From positions 2,666,001 to 2,730,000 of the forward strand of contig NZ_CP184360.1 in assembly GCF_048595755.1 (NCBI RefSeq): 64,000 nucleotides of DNA, written 5' to 3'. This document shows positions 23,853 through 32,599 of this stretch, in pieces (position 1 is the first letter of the stretch; every line of letters starts with the position of its first letter). The stretch comes from Luteococcus sp048595755. Its GTDB lineage: Bacteria > Actinomycetota > Actinomycetes > Propionibacteriales > Propionibacteriaceae. Below the pieces are notes generated by a model. That model saw only the letters and a list, made by a program, of their open reading frames with translations. It did no database searches and was not told where the DNA came from. Position numbers and translations under genes: made by a program.

Positions 23853-26720
23853 TCAGTCCTGGTAGCTCTCCAGCGGTGGGCAGGAGCACACCAGGTTGCG
23901 GTCACCGTAGACGCCGTCGATGCGTGCCACGGCGGGCCAGTACTTGTCCTGCCCGACGCCGGCGATGGGACCGGTGTGGCGCCCTGCGGGATATCCGGCC
24001 TCGGCGCGACCGTAGGGGTGCGTCCACTCCTGCGCCGTCAACCGGGCCAGCGTGTGCGGCGCGTTCACCAGCGGATTGTCCTGCTGGCTCCACTCCCCCG
24101 ACTCGACCTTGGCGATCTCGGCCCGGATCTTGATCATCGCGTCGCAGAAGCGGTCGAGCTCGTACTTGCTCTCGCTCTCGGTGGGCTCCACCATCAGCGT
24201 TCCCGCCACCGGGAAACTCATCGTCGGGGCGTGGAAGCCGTAGTCGATGAGCCTCTTGGCCACGTCGTCGACGGTCACGTGGCTGGTCTTGGTGATGGGA
24301 CGCAGGTCGAGGATGCACTCGTGCGCGACGCGCCCGTCGTCGCCGGCGTAGAGCACCGGGAAGTGCCCCTCGAGGCGCTTGCCGATGTAGTTGGCCCCCA
24401 GCATCGCGTGCAGGGTCGCACTGCGCAGCCCATCGGCACCCATCATCGCGATGTAGGCATAGGAGATGGGCAGCACGCCCGCCGAGCCGTAGGGGGCCGA
24501 GGCAACCGGACCATAGGAGGTCTGGGGGCCGGCCTCGGCGACCAGCGGGTGGTTGGGCAGGTAGGGAACCAGGTGCTCGCGCACGCCGATCGGACCGACA
24601 CCCGGCCCGCCACCGCCATGGGGAATGGCAAAGGTCTTGTGCAGGTTCAGGTGACTGACGTCGCCACCGAACTTCCCCGGCTGGGCCAGCCCGGTCAGGG
24701 CATTCATGTTTGCACCGTCCACGTAGACCTGACCACCGGCCTCGTGCACCAGGCTCGCAAGCTCGGTGATGGTGTCCTCGTAGACGCCATGGGTCGAGGG
24801 ATAGGTGACCATGATGGCGGCCAGCTCGTCGCGATGCTTGTCGATCTTGGCGCGCAGGTCGTCCATGTCGATGGAGCCGTCGGTGCGACTCTTCACCACC
24901 ACCACCTTCATCCCTGCCATGGCGGCCGAGGCGGCATTCGTCCCGTGCGCCGAGGAGGGGATCAGGCACACGGTGCGCTGCTCGTCGCCTCGTGCCCGGT
25001 GGTAGCTGCGGATGGCCATCAGCCCGGCATATTCACCGGCCGCACCCGAGTTGGGCTGCAGGCTCACCCTGTCGTACCCGGTGATCTCGGCGAGCCAGGT
25101 TCCCAGGCGATGCACCAGTTCCTCGTAGCCACGCGCGTCCTCGGCCGGCGCGAAGGGGTGCAGGTCGGCAAAGCCCGGGTAGCTGATGGGCTCCATCTCC
25201 GCGACCGAGTTCAGCTTCATGGTGCACGAGCCCAGCGGGATCATGCCCCGGTCCAGGGCGAAGTCCCGGTCGCTGAGGGCACGCAGGTAGCGCAGCATCA
25301 GGGTCTCGGAGTGGTAACTGTTGAAGACTGGGTGCAGGAGGTAGTCCTCCCCACGCTGGTGATCGGCCAGCGACCCGTGGCTCGCCTCCGCGTCCAGGTC
25401 CAGACCGAAGACCTCGGCCAGCGCCGCGAGGTCTGCTTCCTCGACGTCCTCGCCGATGCTGATGCCCACCTGGTCGGGGTTGACCAACCTGAGGTGCAAT
25501 CCATTGTCCCGGGCCTGCCGCACCAGTTCCTCGGCGCGCCCCGGGGTCGTGACGGTCACCGTGTCGAAGAAGTGGTCACTGGCCAACTCATAGCCCGCCG
25601 AGCGCAGGCCAGCGGCAACCATCCTCGTGTTGTGGTGGATGGCATCTGCGATCTCGCGCAATCCCTGGGGGCCGTGGTAGACCGCGTACATCGATGCCGT
25701 GACGGCCAGCAGGACCTGCGCGGTGCAGATGTTGCTGGTGGCCTTCTCGCGCCGGATGTGCTGCTCACGCGTCTGCAGGGCCAGACGGTAGGCGGTGGCA
25801 CCGTCCGCGTCGACCGAGACGCCCACCAGTCGCCCGGGCAGCGAACGTTCCAGACCCTCCCGGACGCTGATGTACCCGGCATGGGGTCCGCCGTAGAAGA
25901 GCGGAACACCGAAGCGCTGGCTGGAGCCCACGGCGATGTCGGCGCCCCACCCGGCCGGTGCCTCCAGACGGGTCAGTGCCAACAGGTCTGCGGCGGCGAT
26001 CACCATGGCGCCGTTCTCGTGGGCCTTGTCCGCGATGGCGCGCAGCTGCGAGACGGGGCGGATCGCACCGCTGGCGCCGGGCACCTGGACGACCACGGCG
26101 AAGGCCTCATGCTGCTGCAGCCCCTCGACGAGGTCATCGGCCTCCACCACCTGCCAGCCCATCGCCAGCGCGCGAGTGCGCACCACGGCGGCCGACTGGG
26201 GCAACAGGTCGGCGTCCAACAAGACCACCGAACCCTTGCGGACGCCCCGCCGAGCAACACCGACGGCCTCCGCGACGGCCGTCCCCTCGTCGAGCAGCGA
26301 GGAACCAGCGGTCGGCAGACCGGTCAGGTCACTGATGACGGTCTGGAAGTTGAGCAGCGCCTCCAGACGCCCCTGGCTGATCTCGGGCTGGTAGGGGGTG
26401 TAGGCGGTGTACCAGCTGGGATTCTCCAGGACATTGCGACGCACCACCGGCGGCGTGACGGTCCCGTGGTAGCCCAAACCGATCATCGCTCGTCGGGGGC
26501 TGTTCATCGCTGCCAGCTGGCGCAGGTCCACCAGTACCTGTTGTTCGGTCATGGCAGGAGGCAGTTGCAGCGGCGCATCCATCCGAATGTCGGCCGGCAG
26601 GGCCTCCACGAGCTCCTCAAGGGTGCTCAGACCCAGCTCGGAGAGCATCTCCTGCTGTTCGGTGGAATCAGGCCCGATGTGGCGGGACCTGAAGACGTGG
26701 GCATTGGGCTGCGTGACCAT
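23853..26720 (-). CDS. gcvP: Glycine dehydrogenase (decarboxylating), P-protein
   Basis: A 955-residue single-chain P-protein of the glycine cleavage system. It decarboxylates glycine with PLP and transfers the aminomethyl group to the lipoyl arm of GcvH. The PLP lysine lies in NLHKTFAIPHGGGGPGVGP, and the glycine-rich loop follows it. Both halves of the dimer-like chain are present. gcvH is in the same cluster (29407-29793), but gcvT and lipoyl genes are not in the window. TAGTGT lies 6 bases before its ATG, so it may be transcribed leaderless from its own promoter. Confidence 0.97.
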   Translation of the reverse strand: MVTQPNAHVFRSRHIGPDSTEQQEMLSELGLSTLEELVEALPADIRMDAPLQLPPAMTEQQVLVDLRQLAAMNSPRRAMIGLGYHGTVTPPVVRRNVLENPSWYTAYTPYQPEISQGRLEALLNFQTVISDLTGLPTAGSSLLDEGTAVAEAVGVARRGVRKGSVVLLDADLLPQSAAVVRTRALAMGWQVVEADDLVEGLQQHEAFAVVVQVPGASGAIRPVSQLRAIADKAHENGAMVIAAADLLALTRLEAPAGWGADIAVGSSQRFGVPLFYGGPHAGYISVREGLERSLPGRLVGVSVDADGATAYRLALQTREQHIRREKATSNICTAQVLLAVTASMYAVYHGPQGLREIADAIHHNTRMVAAGLRSAGYELASDHFFDTVTVTTPGRAEELVRQARDNGLHLRLVNPDQVGISIGEDVEEADLAALAEVFGLDLDAEASHGSLADHQRGEDYLLHPVFNSYHSETLMLRYLRALSDRDFALDRGMIPLGSCTMKLNSVAEMEPISYPGFADLHPFAPAEDARGYEELVHRLGTWLAEITGYDRVSLQPNSGAAGEYAGLMAIRSYHRARGDEQRTVCLIPSSAHGTNAASAAMAGMKVVVVKSRTDGSIDMDDLRAKIDKHRDELAAIMVTYPSTHGVYEDTITELASLVHEAGGQVYVDGANMNALTGLAQPGKFGGDVSHLNLHKTFAIPHGGGGPGVGPIGVREHLVPYLPNHPLVAEAGPQTSYGPVASAPYGSAGVLPISYAYIAMMGADGLRSATLHAMLGANYIGKRLEGHFPVLYAGDDGRVAHECILDLRPITKTSHVTVDDVAKRLIDYGFHAPTMSFPVAGTLMVEPTESESKYELDRFCDAMIKIRAEIAKVESGEWSQQDNPLVNAPHTLARLTAQEWTHPYGRAEAGYPAGRHTGPIAGVGQDKYWPAVARIDGVYGDRNLVCSCPPLESYQD

Positions 26721-26726
26721 GAAGTC

Positions 26727-26732
26727 ACACTA
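26727..26732 (-). promoter_or_regulatory. -10 element TAGTGT, leaderless promoter of gcvP
   Basis: Minus strand, 6 bases before the gcvP ATG and inside the 21-base gap after the MerR gene. This excludes a glycine riboswitch between promoter and gene. Confidence 0.55.
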
Positions 26733-26741
26733 GCGGGTGCC

Positions 26742-27302
<561 letters not shown>

Positions 27303-27328
27303 GTGTCCTGCCCCTCCACTTCGACATC

Positions 27329-27344
27329 GACGTGATTCCACGTC
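27329..27344 (-). promoter_or_regulatory. Inverted repeat GACGTG-ATTC-CACGTC upstream of the MerR gene
   Basis: Perfect 6-bp arms with a 4-base centre, 27-42 bases upstream of the GTG at 27302. The position suits an operator for the MerR protein itself or another regulator. Confidence 0.45.
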
Positions 27345-27500
27345 TGTGATCCCGACCGTAACCGCCCGGGCGTGGCCGGGGCAATGAACACGCCGCGGCG
27401 GCGCCGGGAGTCTCAGGGAACACTTGAAACTTGCCGTGACTAGGCCCTATGTCAGTTGGTGGGGGTGAAGGCGAAGTTGAGTGTTGACCCTGACAACCAG

Positions 27501-27965
27501 TTATGGAGTCTCGAAGTCGTCGGGATTGACCTGGTCGAGGAACTCCTTGAAGCGTTCCACCTCGTCCTTGGCCGGCTCCTCCGACTCGATGCCCACTTCC
27601 TCGAGCAGATCCTCGGGGGCAGTGATCGTGATGCCACTGCGCACGGCCAGCGCGACCACGTCGGAGGGCCTGGCCGAGATCACCTGACCGTCGATCTCCA
27701 GTTCCGCGTGGAAGACCCCCTCGTGCATCGAGACGATCCGTGCCTTGATGTCGTCGTGGCCCAGGCGCGACAAGACCTCGATGAACAGGTCGTGGGTCAA
27801 TGGACGCGGGGGCACCAGTCCTTCCAGGGCGTGGGCGATCTGGCTGGCCTCACCCGCCCCGATCCAGATCGGGAGCATCCTGCTGCCACCGCGTTCCTGC
27901 AACAGAAGGATGGGCGCATTGGAAGGCATGTCCACCCGGACACCGATCACGTCGAGTTCCCGCAT
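27501..27965 (-). CDS. Bifunctional nuclease family protein (DUF151)
   Basis: A 154-residue protein of the bifunctional nuclease (BFN, DUF151) family, the Rv1829 position of the actinobacterial gcv cluster. It contains the conserved core LPIWIGAGEASQIA and the segment RPSDVVALAVRSGI typical of the family. Plant members cleave RNA and DNA; the bacterial role is not settled. TACTGT ends 7 bases before its ATG (minus strand, 27973-27978), indicating a leaderless transcript. Confidence 0.9.
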   Translation of the reverse strand: MRELDVIGVRVDMPSNAPILLLQERGGSRMLPIWIGAGEASQIAHALEGLVPPRPLTHDLFIEVLSRLGHDDIKARIVSMHEGVFHAELEIDGQVISARPSDVVALAVRSGITITAPEDLLEEVGIESEEPAKDEVERFKEFLDQVNPDDFETP

Positions 27966-27972
27966 GGCACCA

Positions 27973-27978
27973 ACAGTA
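27973..27978 (-). promoter_or_regulatory. -10 element TACTGT, leaderless promoter of the bfn-like gene
   Basis: Minus strand, 7 bases before the ATG at 27965, no ribosome-binding site. Confidence 0.55.
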
Positions 27979-28001
27979 ACGTGCCTGCCCAGCCCTCCCG
28001 A

Positions 28002-28724
28002 TCAGCGCTGGATCAGCGAGTGCATCATCGCGGCATGGGCGTGGATCACCAGCTGGGTCACCTCGCGGGCAGCCTCGGCCGCCTCGGACTTCTGCCGTCG
28101 CAGGAAGGGTTGCACGGCCTGCTCCACCAGGCCGGCCTCTCGCTCGGCCGACTGCTTGATCGCGCGCAGGTGACGAGAATCCATCCCGTAGAGCTGCAGT
28201 TTGCGGGCCACCACGCAGATGGTGAGCGCCTCTCGGCCGTAGAAGCTGGACTGGCGACGGGTGCTCACCAGCTGTTGCCGCTCCAGGTCGATCAGGACCG
28301 CCTCGCTGATGCCGGAAGCCGCCAGCAATTCGCGTCGAGTCATGCGCAACGGCTTGCGTCCCGCTGCGCGCACCGGGCGTGCGACCTCCCCTGCTCCCTG
28401 CACGGGGCGGACGGGCTCATCGGCCTGTTTGGGTACGGCCACCGGCGCGGGGGTCTCCAGATTGGGCGGCTGCTCCCCCCGGTCCATCAGGTCCAGGTGT
28501 TCCCGGATCACCTTCAGCGGCAGGTAGTGGTCGCGCTGCACGCGCAGGATGTAGCGCAACCGGTCGATGTCAGCCTGCCGGTAACGACGGTAACCCGAGG
28601 GGGCCCGCTCGGGTGAGAGCAGGCCCTCGCTCTCCAGGAAGCGAATCTTGGAGATGGACACGTCGGGGAACTCCGTCTTGACGATCGAGAGCACCTGACC
28701 GATGGAGCGGTGAGGCTGTGGCAT
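28002..28724 (-). CDS. ftsR: MerR family regulator FtsR (Rv1828-type)
   Basis: A 240-residue MerR-type protein of the FtsR/Rv1828 family. The DNA-binding domain is at the N terminus (ISKIRFLESEGLLSPERAP, then GYRRYRQADIDRL). A second, helical domain follows after a linker of about 40 residues rich in Pro and Val. In Corynebacterium glutamicum FtsR activates ftsZ expression, so a link to cell division is plausible here. The start codon overlaps the garA stop by one base (TGATG), so the two are translationally coupled. Confidence 0.88.
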   Translation of the reverse strand: MPQPHRSIGQVLSIVKTEFPDVSISKIRFLESEGLLSPERAPSGYRRYRQADIDRLRYILRVQRDHYLPLKVIREHLDLMDRGEQPPNLETPAPVAVPKQADEPVRPVQGAGEVARPVRAAGRKPLRMTRRELLAASGISEAVLIDLERQQLVSTRRQSSFYGREALTICVVARKLQLYGMDSRHLRAIKQSAEREAGLVEQAVQPFLRRQKSEAAEAAREVTQLVIHAHAAMMHSLIQR

Positions 28725-29224
28725 CAGCGCAGACCAGGCTCGCTCACGAAGAAGATCATTCGGAACTTGCCAATCTGCACCTCATCCCCCTGACGCAGCA
28801 TCGCCTGTCCGTCCACCAGGGTTCGGTTCACGTAGGTGCCGTTGAGGCTGTTCTGGTCTGCGACGTGCCAATTGCCATCGACCAGCGTGAACTTCACATG
28901 GTGGCGCGAGACGGTGATGTCGTCCAGGAAGATGTCGGAATCGGGGTGCCGGCCCACCGTCACCTCGTCGTTGTCCAGCAGGTACCGGGCACCGGCGCCG
29001 GGCCCACGCTCGACGATCAGGAGCGCATGCTCCTGGGGCAGGGCGTTGACCGCCGCCATGTCGTCCGCGCCAAGCTCCAGGGTGCCGGTGCTCTCGGTGA
29101 CCACCGGAATCATGCGGGTGCTGTCACCCGCCGGGGTTCCCTGCGGGGCAATGCGCCCGCCGCAGTTGGAACAGAAGTTTGCGTCTGCGGCCAACTCCGT
29201 GCCGCATTGGGGGCATTCGACCAT
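28724..29224 (-). CDS. garA: GarA/OdhI-like FHA protein with N-terminal zinc ribbon
   Basis: A 166-residue protein. Residues 4-21 hold two CxxC pairs (CPQC, CSNC), a zinc ribbon that classical GarA/OdhI lacks. A linker with TEST at 43-46 stands where the ETTS phosphosite of GarA lies. The FHA domain runs from about 66, with GRHPDSDI (91-98), SRHH (106-109) and NG (128-129), the phosphothreonine-binding residues. GarA/OdhI inhibits 2-oxoglutarate dehydrogenase and controls glutamate metabolism; the same role is inferred. It is coupled to ftsR and lies downstream of gcvH. Confidence 0.85.
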   Translation of the reverse strand: MVECPQCGTELAADANFCSNCGGRIAPQGTPAGDSTRMIPVVTESTGTLELGADDMAAVNALPQEHALLIVERGPGAGARYLLDNDEVTVGRHPDSDIFLDDITVSRHHVKFTLVDGNWHVADQNSLNGTYVNRTLVDGQAMLRQGDEVQIGKFRMIFFVSEPGLR

Positions 29225-29330
29225 TGCTCAGCTCTCCATCTGTCCGGCCCGGTGGCGATCACCACGGCACCAGACTGTTGTCGCACACGGGGGATGCGGC
29301 ACAGGTTAGCCCCTCGAGGCGGCCTGTGAT

Positions 29331-29366
29331 GATCCACTTGGTCCCGGGTAGGGCGCCAAGTGGATC
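29331..29366 (-). terminator. Hairpin after gcvH, possible terminator or attenuator
   Basis: An 11-bp perfect stem GATCCACTTGG with a 14-base loop lies between gcvH and garA. There is no T-run, so termination may be partial. Confidence 0.5.
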
Positions 29367-29406
29367 TCCGTCCCATTCTGTCAGTTCGAGTACAGGACCC
29401 GAAGCA

Positions 29407-29793
29407 TCACTCGCCGACGAGTTCCGCGTAGGCGTCACTGTCCATCAGCGAATCGACGTCGGCATCTGCGGCAAGCTCCACCTCGTACAGCCAGCCGTCG
29501 CCATAGGCATCGGCATTGACCGTCTCGGGGGCATCTCCAAGGGTCTCGTTCACTGCGGTGACGACGCCGGAGACCGGCGAGAAGACGTCGGAGACGCTCT
29601 TGGTGCTCTCCAGCTCACCGCAGGAGTCACCGGCCGCGACCTCTTCGCCAACGGTGGGCAGCGAGACGTAGACGATGTCACCCAGCTGCTCGGCGGCATA
29701 GTCGGTGATCCCGATCCGGACGGTGGTTCCGTTGCCGGCGCGCACCCATTCGTGCTCCTCGCTGTACTTCAGGTCCTCAGGAAATCGGGCCAT
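29407..29793 (-). CDS. gcvH: Glycine cleavage system H protein
   Basis: A 128-residue lipoyl carrier of the glycine cleavage system. The lipoylated lysine is Lys65 in the conserved ELESTKSVSDV segment. The length is typical. It has an AAGGAG ribosome-binding site. It is encoded in the same block as gcvP but separated from it by garA, ftsR, bfn and merR. The order DUF881-sbp-DUF881 upstream of gcvH matches mycobacteria. Confidence 0.96.
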   Translation of the reverse strand: MARFPEDLKYSEEHEWVRAGNGTTVRIGITDYAAEQLGDIVYVSLPTVGEEVAAGDSCGELESTKSVSDVFSPVSGVVTAVNETLGDAPETVNADAYGDGWLYEVELAADADVDSLMDSDAYAELVGE

Positions 29794-29884
29794 CGCAAAT
29801 GCTCCTTCACAAGGTCTCCCGGGCCATTTCCGGGGCTGGCAACCCTAGCGTAACGTGCCCGGTCGGCCGGTGATGCTCCCCCCG

Positions 29885-30814
29885 TCATGCCGGTTTTGCG
29901 AACTCTGGCGCACGAGTGGTGTGCAGCGCCCGGATCTCCACCTGCTCGAGCCTGCTGATCAGGACGCGTCCACCGACCTCCTGCGCCTGCACCTGGCTCA
30001 CCAGACCACCACGAAAACGAGCCCCCTCGTCGAGGGCGTGTTCATCACCGATCACGTCCAGCACATAGGGCGCCTGCAGGGCGACCCCGTCCACCACCAG
30101 GTCATCGCCCTTGCGGGCGAACCAGCTGCTCGCCACCACCCGCACCTGGTCGTTGACCTCGATCGCCTCGGCGCCGGCATCGCGCATCTCCTCGACCGCG
30201 TCGAGCAGTGTCTCGGGCGTGACCTTGCCCTGGGGATCCGCAATGGTGATCCGCACCCCCGGCCCGGTGGCCGGCAGGGTTCCGGCCAGGATCCCCAACT
30301 GGTCCAGGCGCTTCTGGTTCTCCTGCTCCGCCACACGTCGTGCATCGGCGCCGGTGGCCAGCTGTTCCCGGGTGCGCTCCAACCGGTTGCGCTCCTGGGT
30401 GAGCCGCGACTCCTCGGCGTTGAGCTGGTCCAGCAGCTGCACCAGGTCGGTGCGTCGCATGGAGGCATAGGCATTGTCCATGTCCTTGCTGCGCACCTGG
30501 GTGACCAGCAGGATTCCCACCAGGCACAGCACGACCGCCACCATGGCCTGCCCCCAGCTGGGCCGGAAGAAGTCGGACAGCACACGGTCCCACGCCGGGT
30601 ACTCCTGCCTCAGCCTTTGCGCTCGGCTCTCGCGAGCGCGGCTGGGGCCTTCACCCCCTGCGGCCTCCTGTTCCTGGCGCTGCCGAGCCCGACGCTGGGC
30701 GGCGCGGCTGGCCATGGGATTGGGCCGGTGCAACCGCCCGGTCTCACGCCGACGGCGCGCCCCGCGAGGATGGGTGGGCTCTGTCCCGGGCTGGTTCCTC
30801 GGCGTCTCAGGCAT
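29885..30814 (-). CDS. DUF881 family protein (second copy)
   Basis: A 309-residue DUF881 protein: a basic, disordered N-terminal region of about 85 residues, one membrane helix near 88-105, a coiled coil near 110-165, and the conserved periplasmic domain with GPGVRITIAD and DAGAEAIEVND. DUF881 proteins pair with the small basic protein Sbp in Actinobacteria; their role is not established. The start overlaps the end of sbp by 8 bases. A second, shorter DUF881 gene is at 31203-31991. Confidence 0.88.
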   Translation of the reverse strand: MPETPRNQPGTEPTHPRGARRRRETGRLHRPNPMASRAAQRRARQRQEQEAAGGEGPSRARESRAQRLRQEYPAWDRVLSDFFRPSWGQAMVAVVLCLVGILLVTQVRSKDMDNAYASMRRTDLVQLLDQLNAEESRLTQERNRLERTREQLATGADARRVAEQENQKRLDQLGILAGTLPATGPGVRITIADPQGKVTPETLLDAVEEMRDAGAEAIEVNDQVRVVASSWFARKGDDLVVDGVALQAPYVLDVIGDEHALDEGARFRGGLVSQVQAQEVGGRVLISRLEQVEIRALHTTRAPEFAKPA

Positions 30815-31139
30815 GGATCAACGCCCGTCGGATGGCGGCGGAATTGGTGAAGATGCGAATGCCGAGCACCACCACCACGGCCGTCGACAACTGGGAACCC
30901 ACACCCAGCAGGTCACCCAACCAGACGATCAGTGCCGCGATCAGGACATTGGAGATGAAGCTCACCACGAAGACCTTGTCGGTGAAGGTGCCTTCCAGAT
31001 AGGCGCGCAGGGCCCCGAAGAGGGCGTCAAGGGCTGCCACGATGGCGATGGGCAGGTAGGGCTGCAGGGCGGCAGGCAGCGTGGGCTCCAACCAGAAGCC
31101 AAGGACCAATCCGGCCAGCAGGCCCAGGATTGCGATCAT
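30807..31139 (-). CDS. sbp: Small basic protein Sbp (DUF1290)
   Basis: A 110-residue integral membrane protein with three or four helices and the conserved segment IAIVAALDALFGALRAYLEG of DUF1290. It is flanked by two DUF881 genes in the order seen in mycobacteria and Streptomyces, which suggests a membrane complex of the three products. The function is unknown. Confidence 0.93.
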   Translation of the reverse strand: MIAILGLLAGLVLGFWLEPTLPAALQPYLPIAIVAALDALFGALRAYLEGTFTDKVFVVSFISNVLIAALIVWLGDLLGVGSQLSTAVVVVLGIRIFTNSAAIRRALIHA

Positions 31140-31202
31140 CGTGATGCTCCAGTCGTCGAGGGGGTCGGTGGGAAAGGCGAGTGCCGGGGATCCATCAGCG
31201 TC

Positions 31203-31991
31203 TCACCGCAGGGGGCGGGCGACCGTGGTGCCCAGGCCGGGGTCGGCACTCAGGGTGAGGTCGTCGGCGATGGTCACCTCATAGGCCAGGCGGTAGTTGT
31301 CCTTGAGGAAGCTCCACCAGTGTCCGCCCGCAGAGTCGGACAGTTTTGATCCGAGCGTCTTCGGGTCACCAATCGCCTCGACCCGGTAGGGATGGTTGAG
31401 GGACCGGTAGTCGACGGTGATGGCCGAGCCTGCCGAACGGATCGGTGTTCGGGAGGTGATCCGGTGTCCGTTGACTGCCACCGCCTCCGCCCCGGCGGTC
31501 CACAGGCCGTTGACCAGCCGTCGCAGGTCCTGGTCCGTGACCCGGGCGGCGCTCTGTCCCGCCAGGCTGGGTGCATCGTCCACCACCACCACGATGCCGG
31601 GGCCGCTCACCGCCTGCATACCCGCCGCTGCAGCGAGGGCCCGCTGCTCTTCCTGGGGCTCGGGCAGCACGTCCTGCTGCAGCCCCGAGACTTCCTGGCC
31701 CAGCTGGGAGACCTCGGTACGCAGGTCGTCCTGCTGCCGCTGCGCCGCCTGGACACGCCCGATCAGATCCGCTCGTTCCGCCTGCGCCTCTGGCGCCTGG
31801 CGATTGGTCTGCAGCGCGGCCATGACCAGCAAGGTCACCGCCAGGGCGATGCCGATGGCGCGCAGCACTGGTCGGGGGGTGGGCGCGGGCGAGTCGCGCA
31901 GGGCACGTGCGTAGTCGGGGTCGACGGCATTGCGCTGGATCGTGGTCAGCAGATCCATGCTGGCGTCGGGGCGACGCGGGCTGGCCTTCAT
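31203..31991 (-). CDS. DUF881 family protein (first copy)
   Basis: A 262-residue DUF881 protein with a single membrane helix near 48-65, a coiled coil (75-115) and the domain core GPGIVVVVDDAPSL and NGLWTAGAEAVAVNG. The reading frame is open to 32318, but ATG at 31991 overlaps the stop of the CDP-alcohol phosphatidyltransferase gene in ATGA, a normal coupled start. It forms an operon with pgsA-like, sbp and the second DUF881. Confidence 0.9.
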   Translation of the reverse strand: MKASPRRPDASMDLLTTIQRNAVDPDYARALRDSPAPTPRPVLRAIGIALAVTLLVMAALQTNRQAPEAQAERADLIGRVQAAQRQQDDLRTEVSQLGQEVSGLQQDVLPEPQEEQRALAAAAGMQAVSGPGIVVVVDDAPSLAGQSAARVTDQDLRRLVNGLWTAGAEAVAVNGHRITSRTPIRSAGSAITVDYRSLNHPYRVEAIGDPKTLGSKLSDSAGGHWWSFLKDNYRLAYEVTIADDLTLSADPGLGTTVARPLR

Positions 31992-32590
31992 CGTCGCGGC
32001 GCCGCCGGGGACTGCATCAGGTGCCAGGTCTGGCGCACGTAGAGCAGGCCGGCCCACCAGTAGAGCGCCGTGCCCCAGATCGCGAAGGACCAGCCGGTGA
32101 TCCGGGCAAGCAGTGCCACGCCGGACTCGCCGGCGCCCAACAGGACCAAGGGAAAGGCATAGAGCAGGCAGAAGGTTGCTGCCTTGCCGATCACGTGCAC
32201 GGGCAGGCTGGTGTAACCCCGGGTGCGCAAGAACGGCACCAAGGCCACCAGCACCAGGTCTCTGGCCACCAGCACGATCACGAGCCACCACGGGATGATG
32301 TCGCGAATGGCCAGACACACCAGGGTGGATCCGATGTAGAGCCGGTCCGCCACCGGATCGAGCATCTGGCCCACGCGTGAGGTCTGCTTCCAGGCCCGCG
32401 CGAGGTACCCGTCGAGCCAGTCACTGAAACCGGCGGCCATCAGCAGCAGGACGGCCCACCCGTCCGAGCGCGGACCCAGGATGAGCCAGACGAACAAGGG
32501 CACGCCCAGCAACCGCAGGAAGCTCAGCGCATTGGGCAGCGTGAGCACCCGATCGGTGTCGTAGAGAGGCTCAGGGCCGGAATTGCTCAC
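31988..32590 (-). CDS. CDP-alcohol phosphatidyltransferase (PgsA2-type)
   Basis: A 200-residue integral membrane enzyme. The CDP-alcohol phosphatidyltransferase motif reads SDWLDGYLARAWKQ then GQMLDPVADR, with the four catalytic aspartates. It joins CDP-diacylglycerol to glycerol phosphate or phosphatidylglycerol, so it is either a phosphatidylglycerophosphate synthase or an actinobacterial cardiolipin synthase. It corresponds to Rv1822 in position. Its stop overlaps the DUF881 start, and it follows pimA by 9 bases. Confidence 0.88.
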   Translation of the reverse strand: MSNSGPEPLYDTDRVLTLPNALSFLRLLGVPLFVWLILGPRSDGWAVLLLMAAGFSDWLDGYLARAWKQTSRVGQMLDPVADRLYIGSTLVCLAIRDIIPWWLVIVLVARDLVLVALVPFLRTRGYTSLPVHVIGKAATFCLLYAFPLVLLGAGESGVALLARITGWSFAIWGTALYWWAGLLYVRQTWHLMQSPAAPRR

Positions 32591-32599
32591 ACCCTAAGC

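Noticed and set aside
29794..29884. Glycine riboswitch before gcvH
   Set aside because: The leader is short and lacks the aptamer core; gcvP itself has a leaderless promoter.
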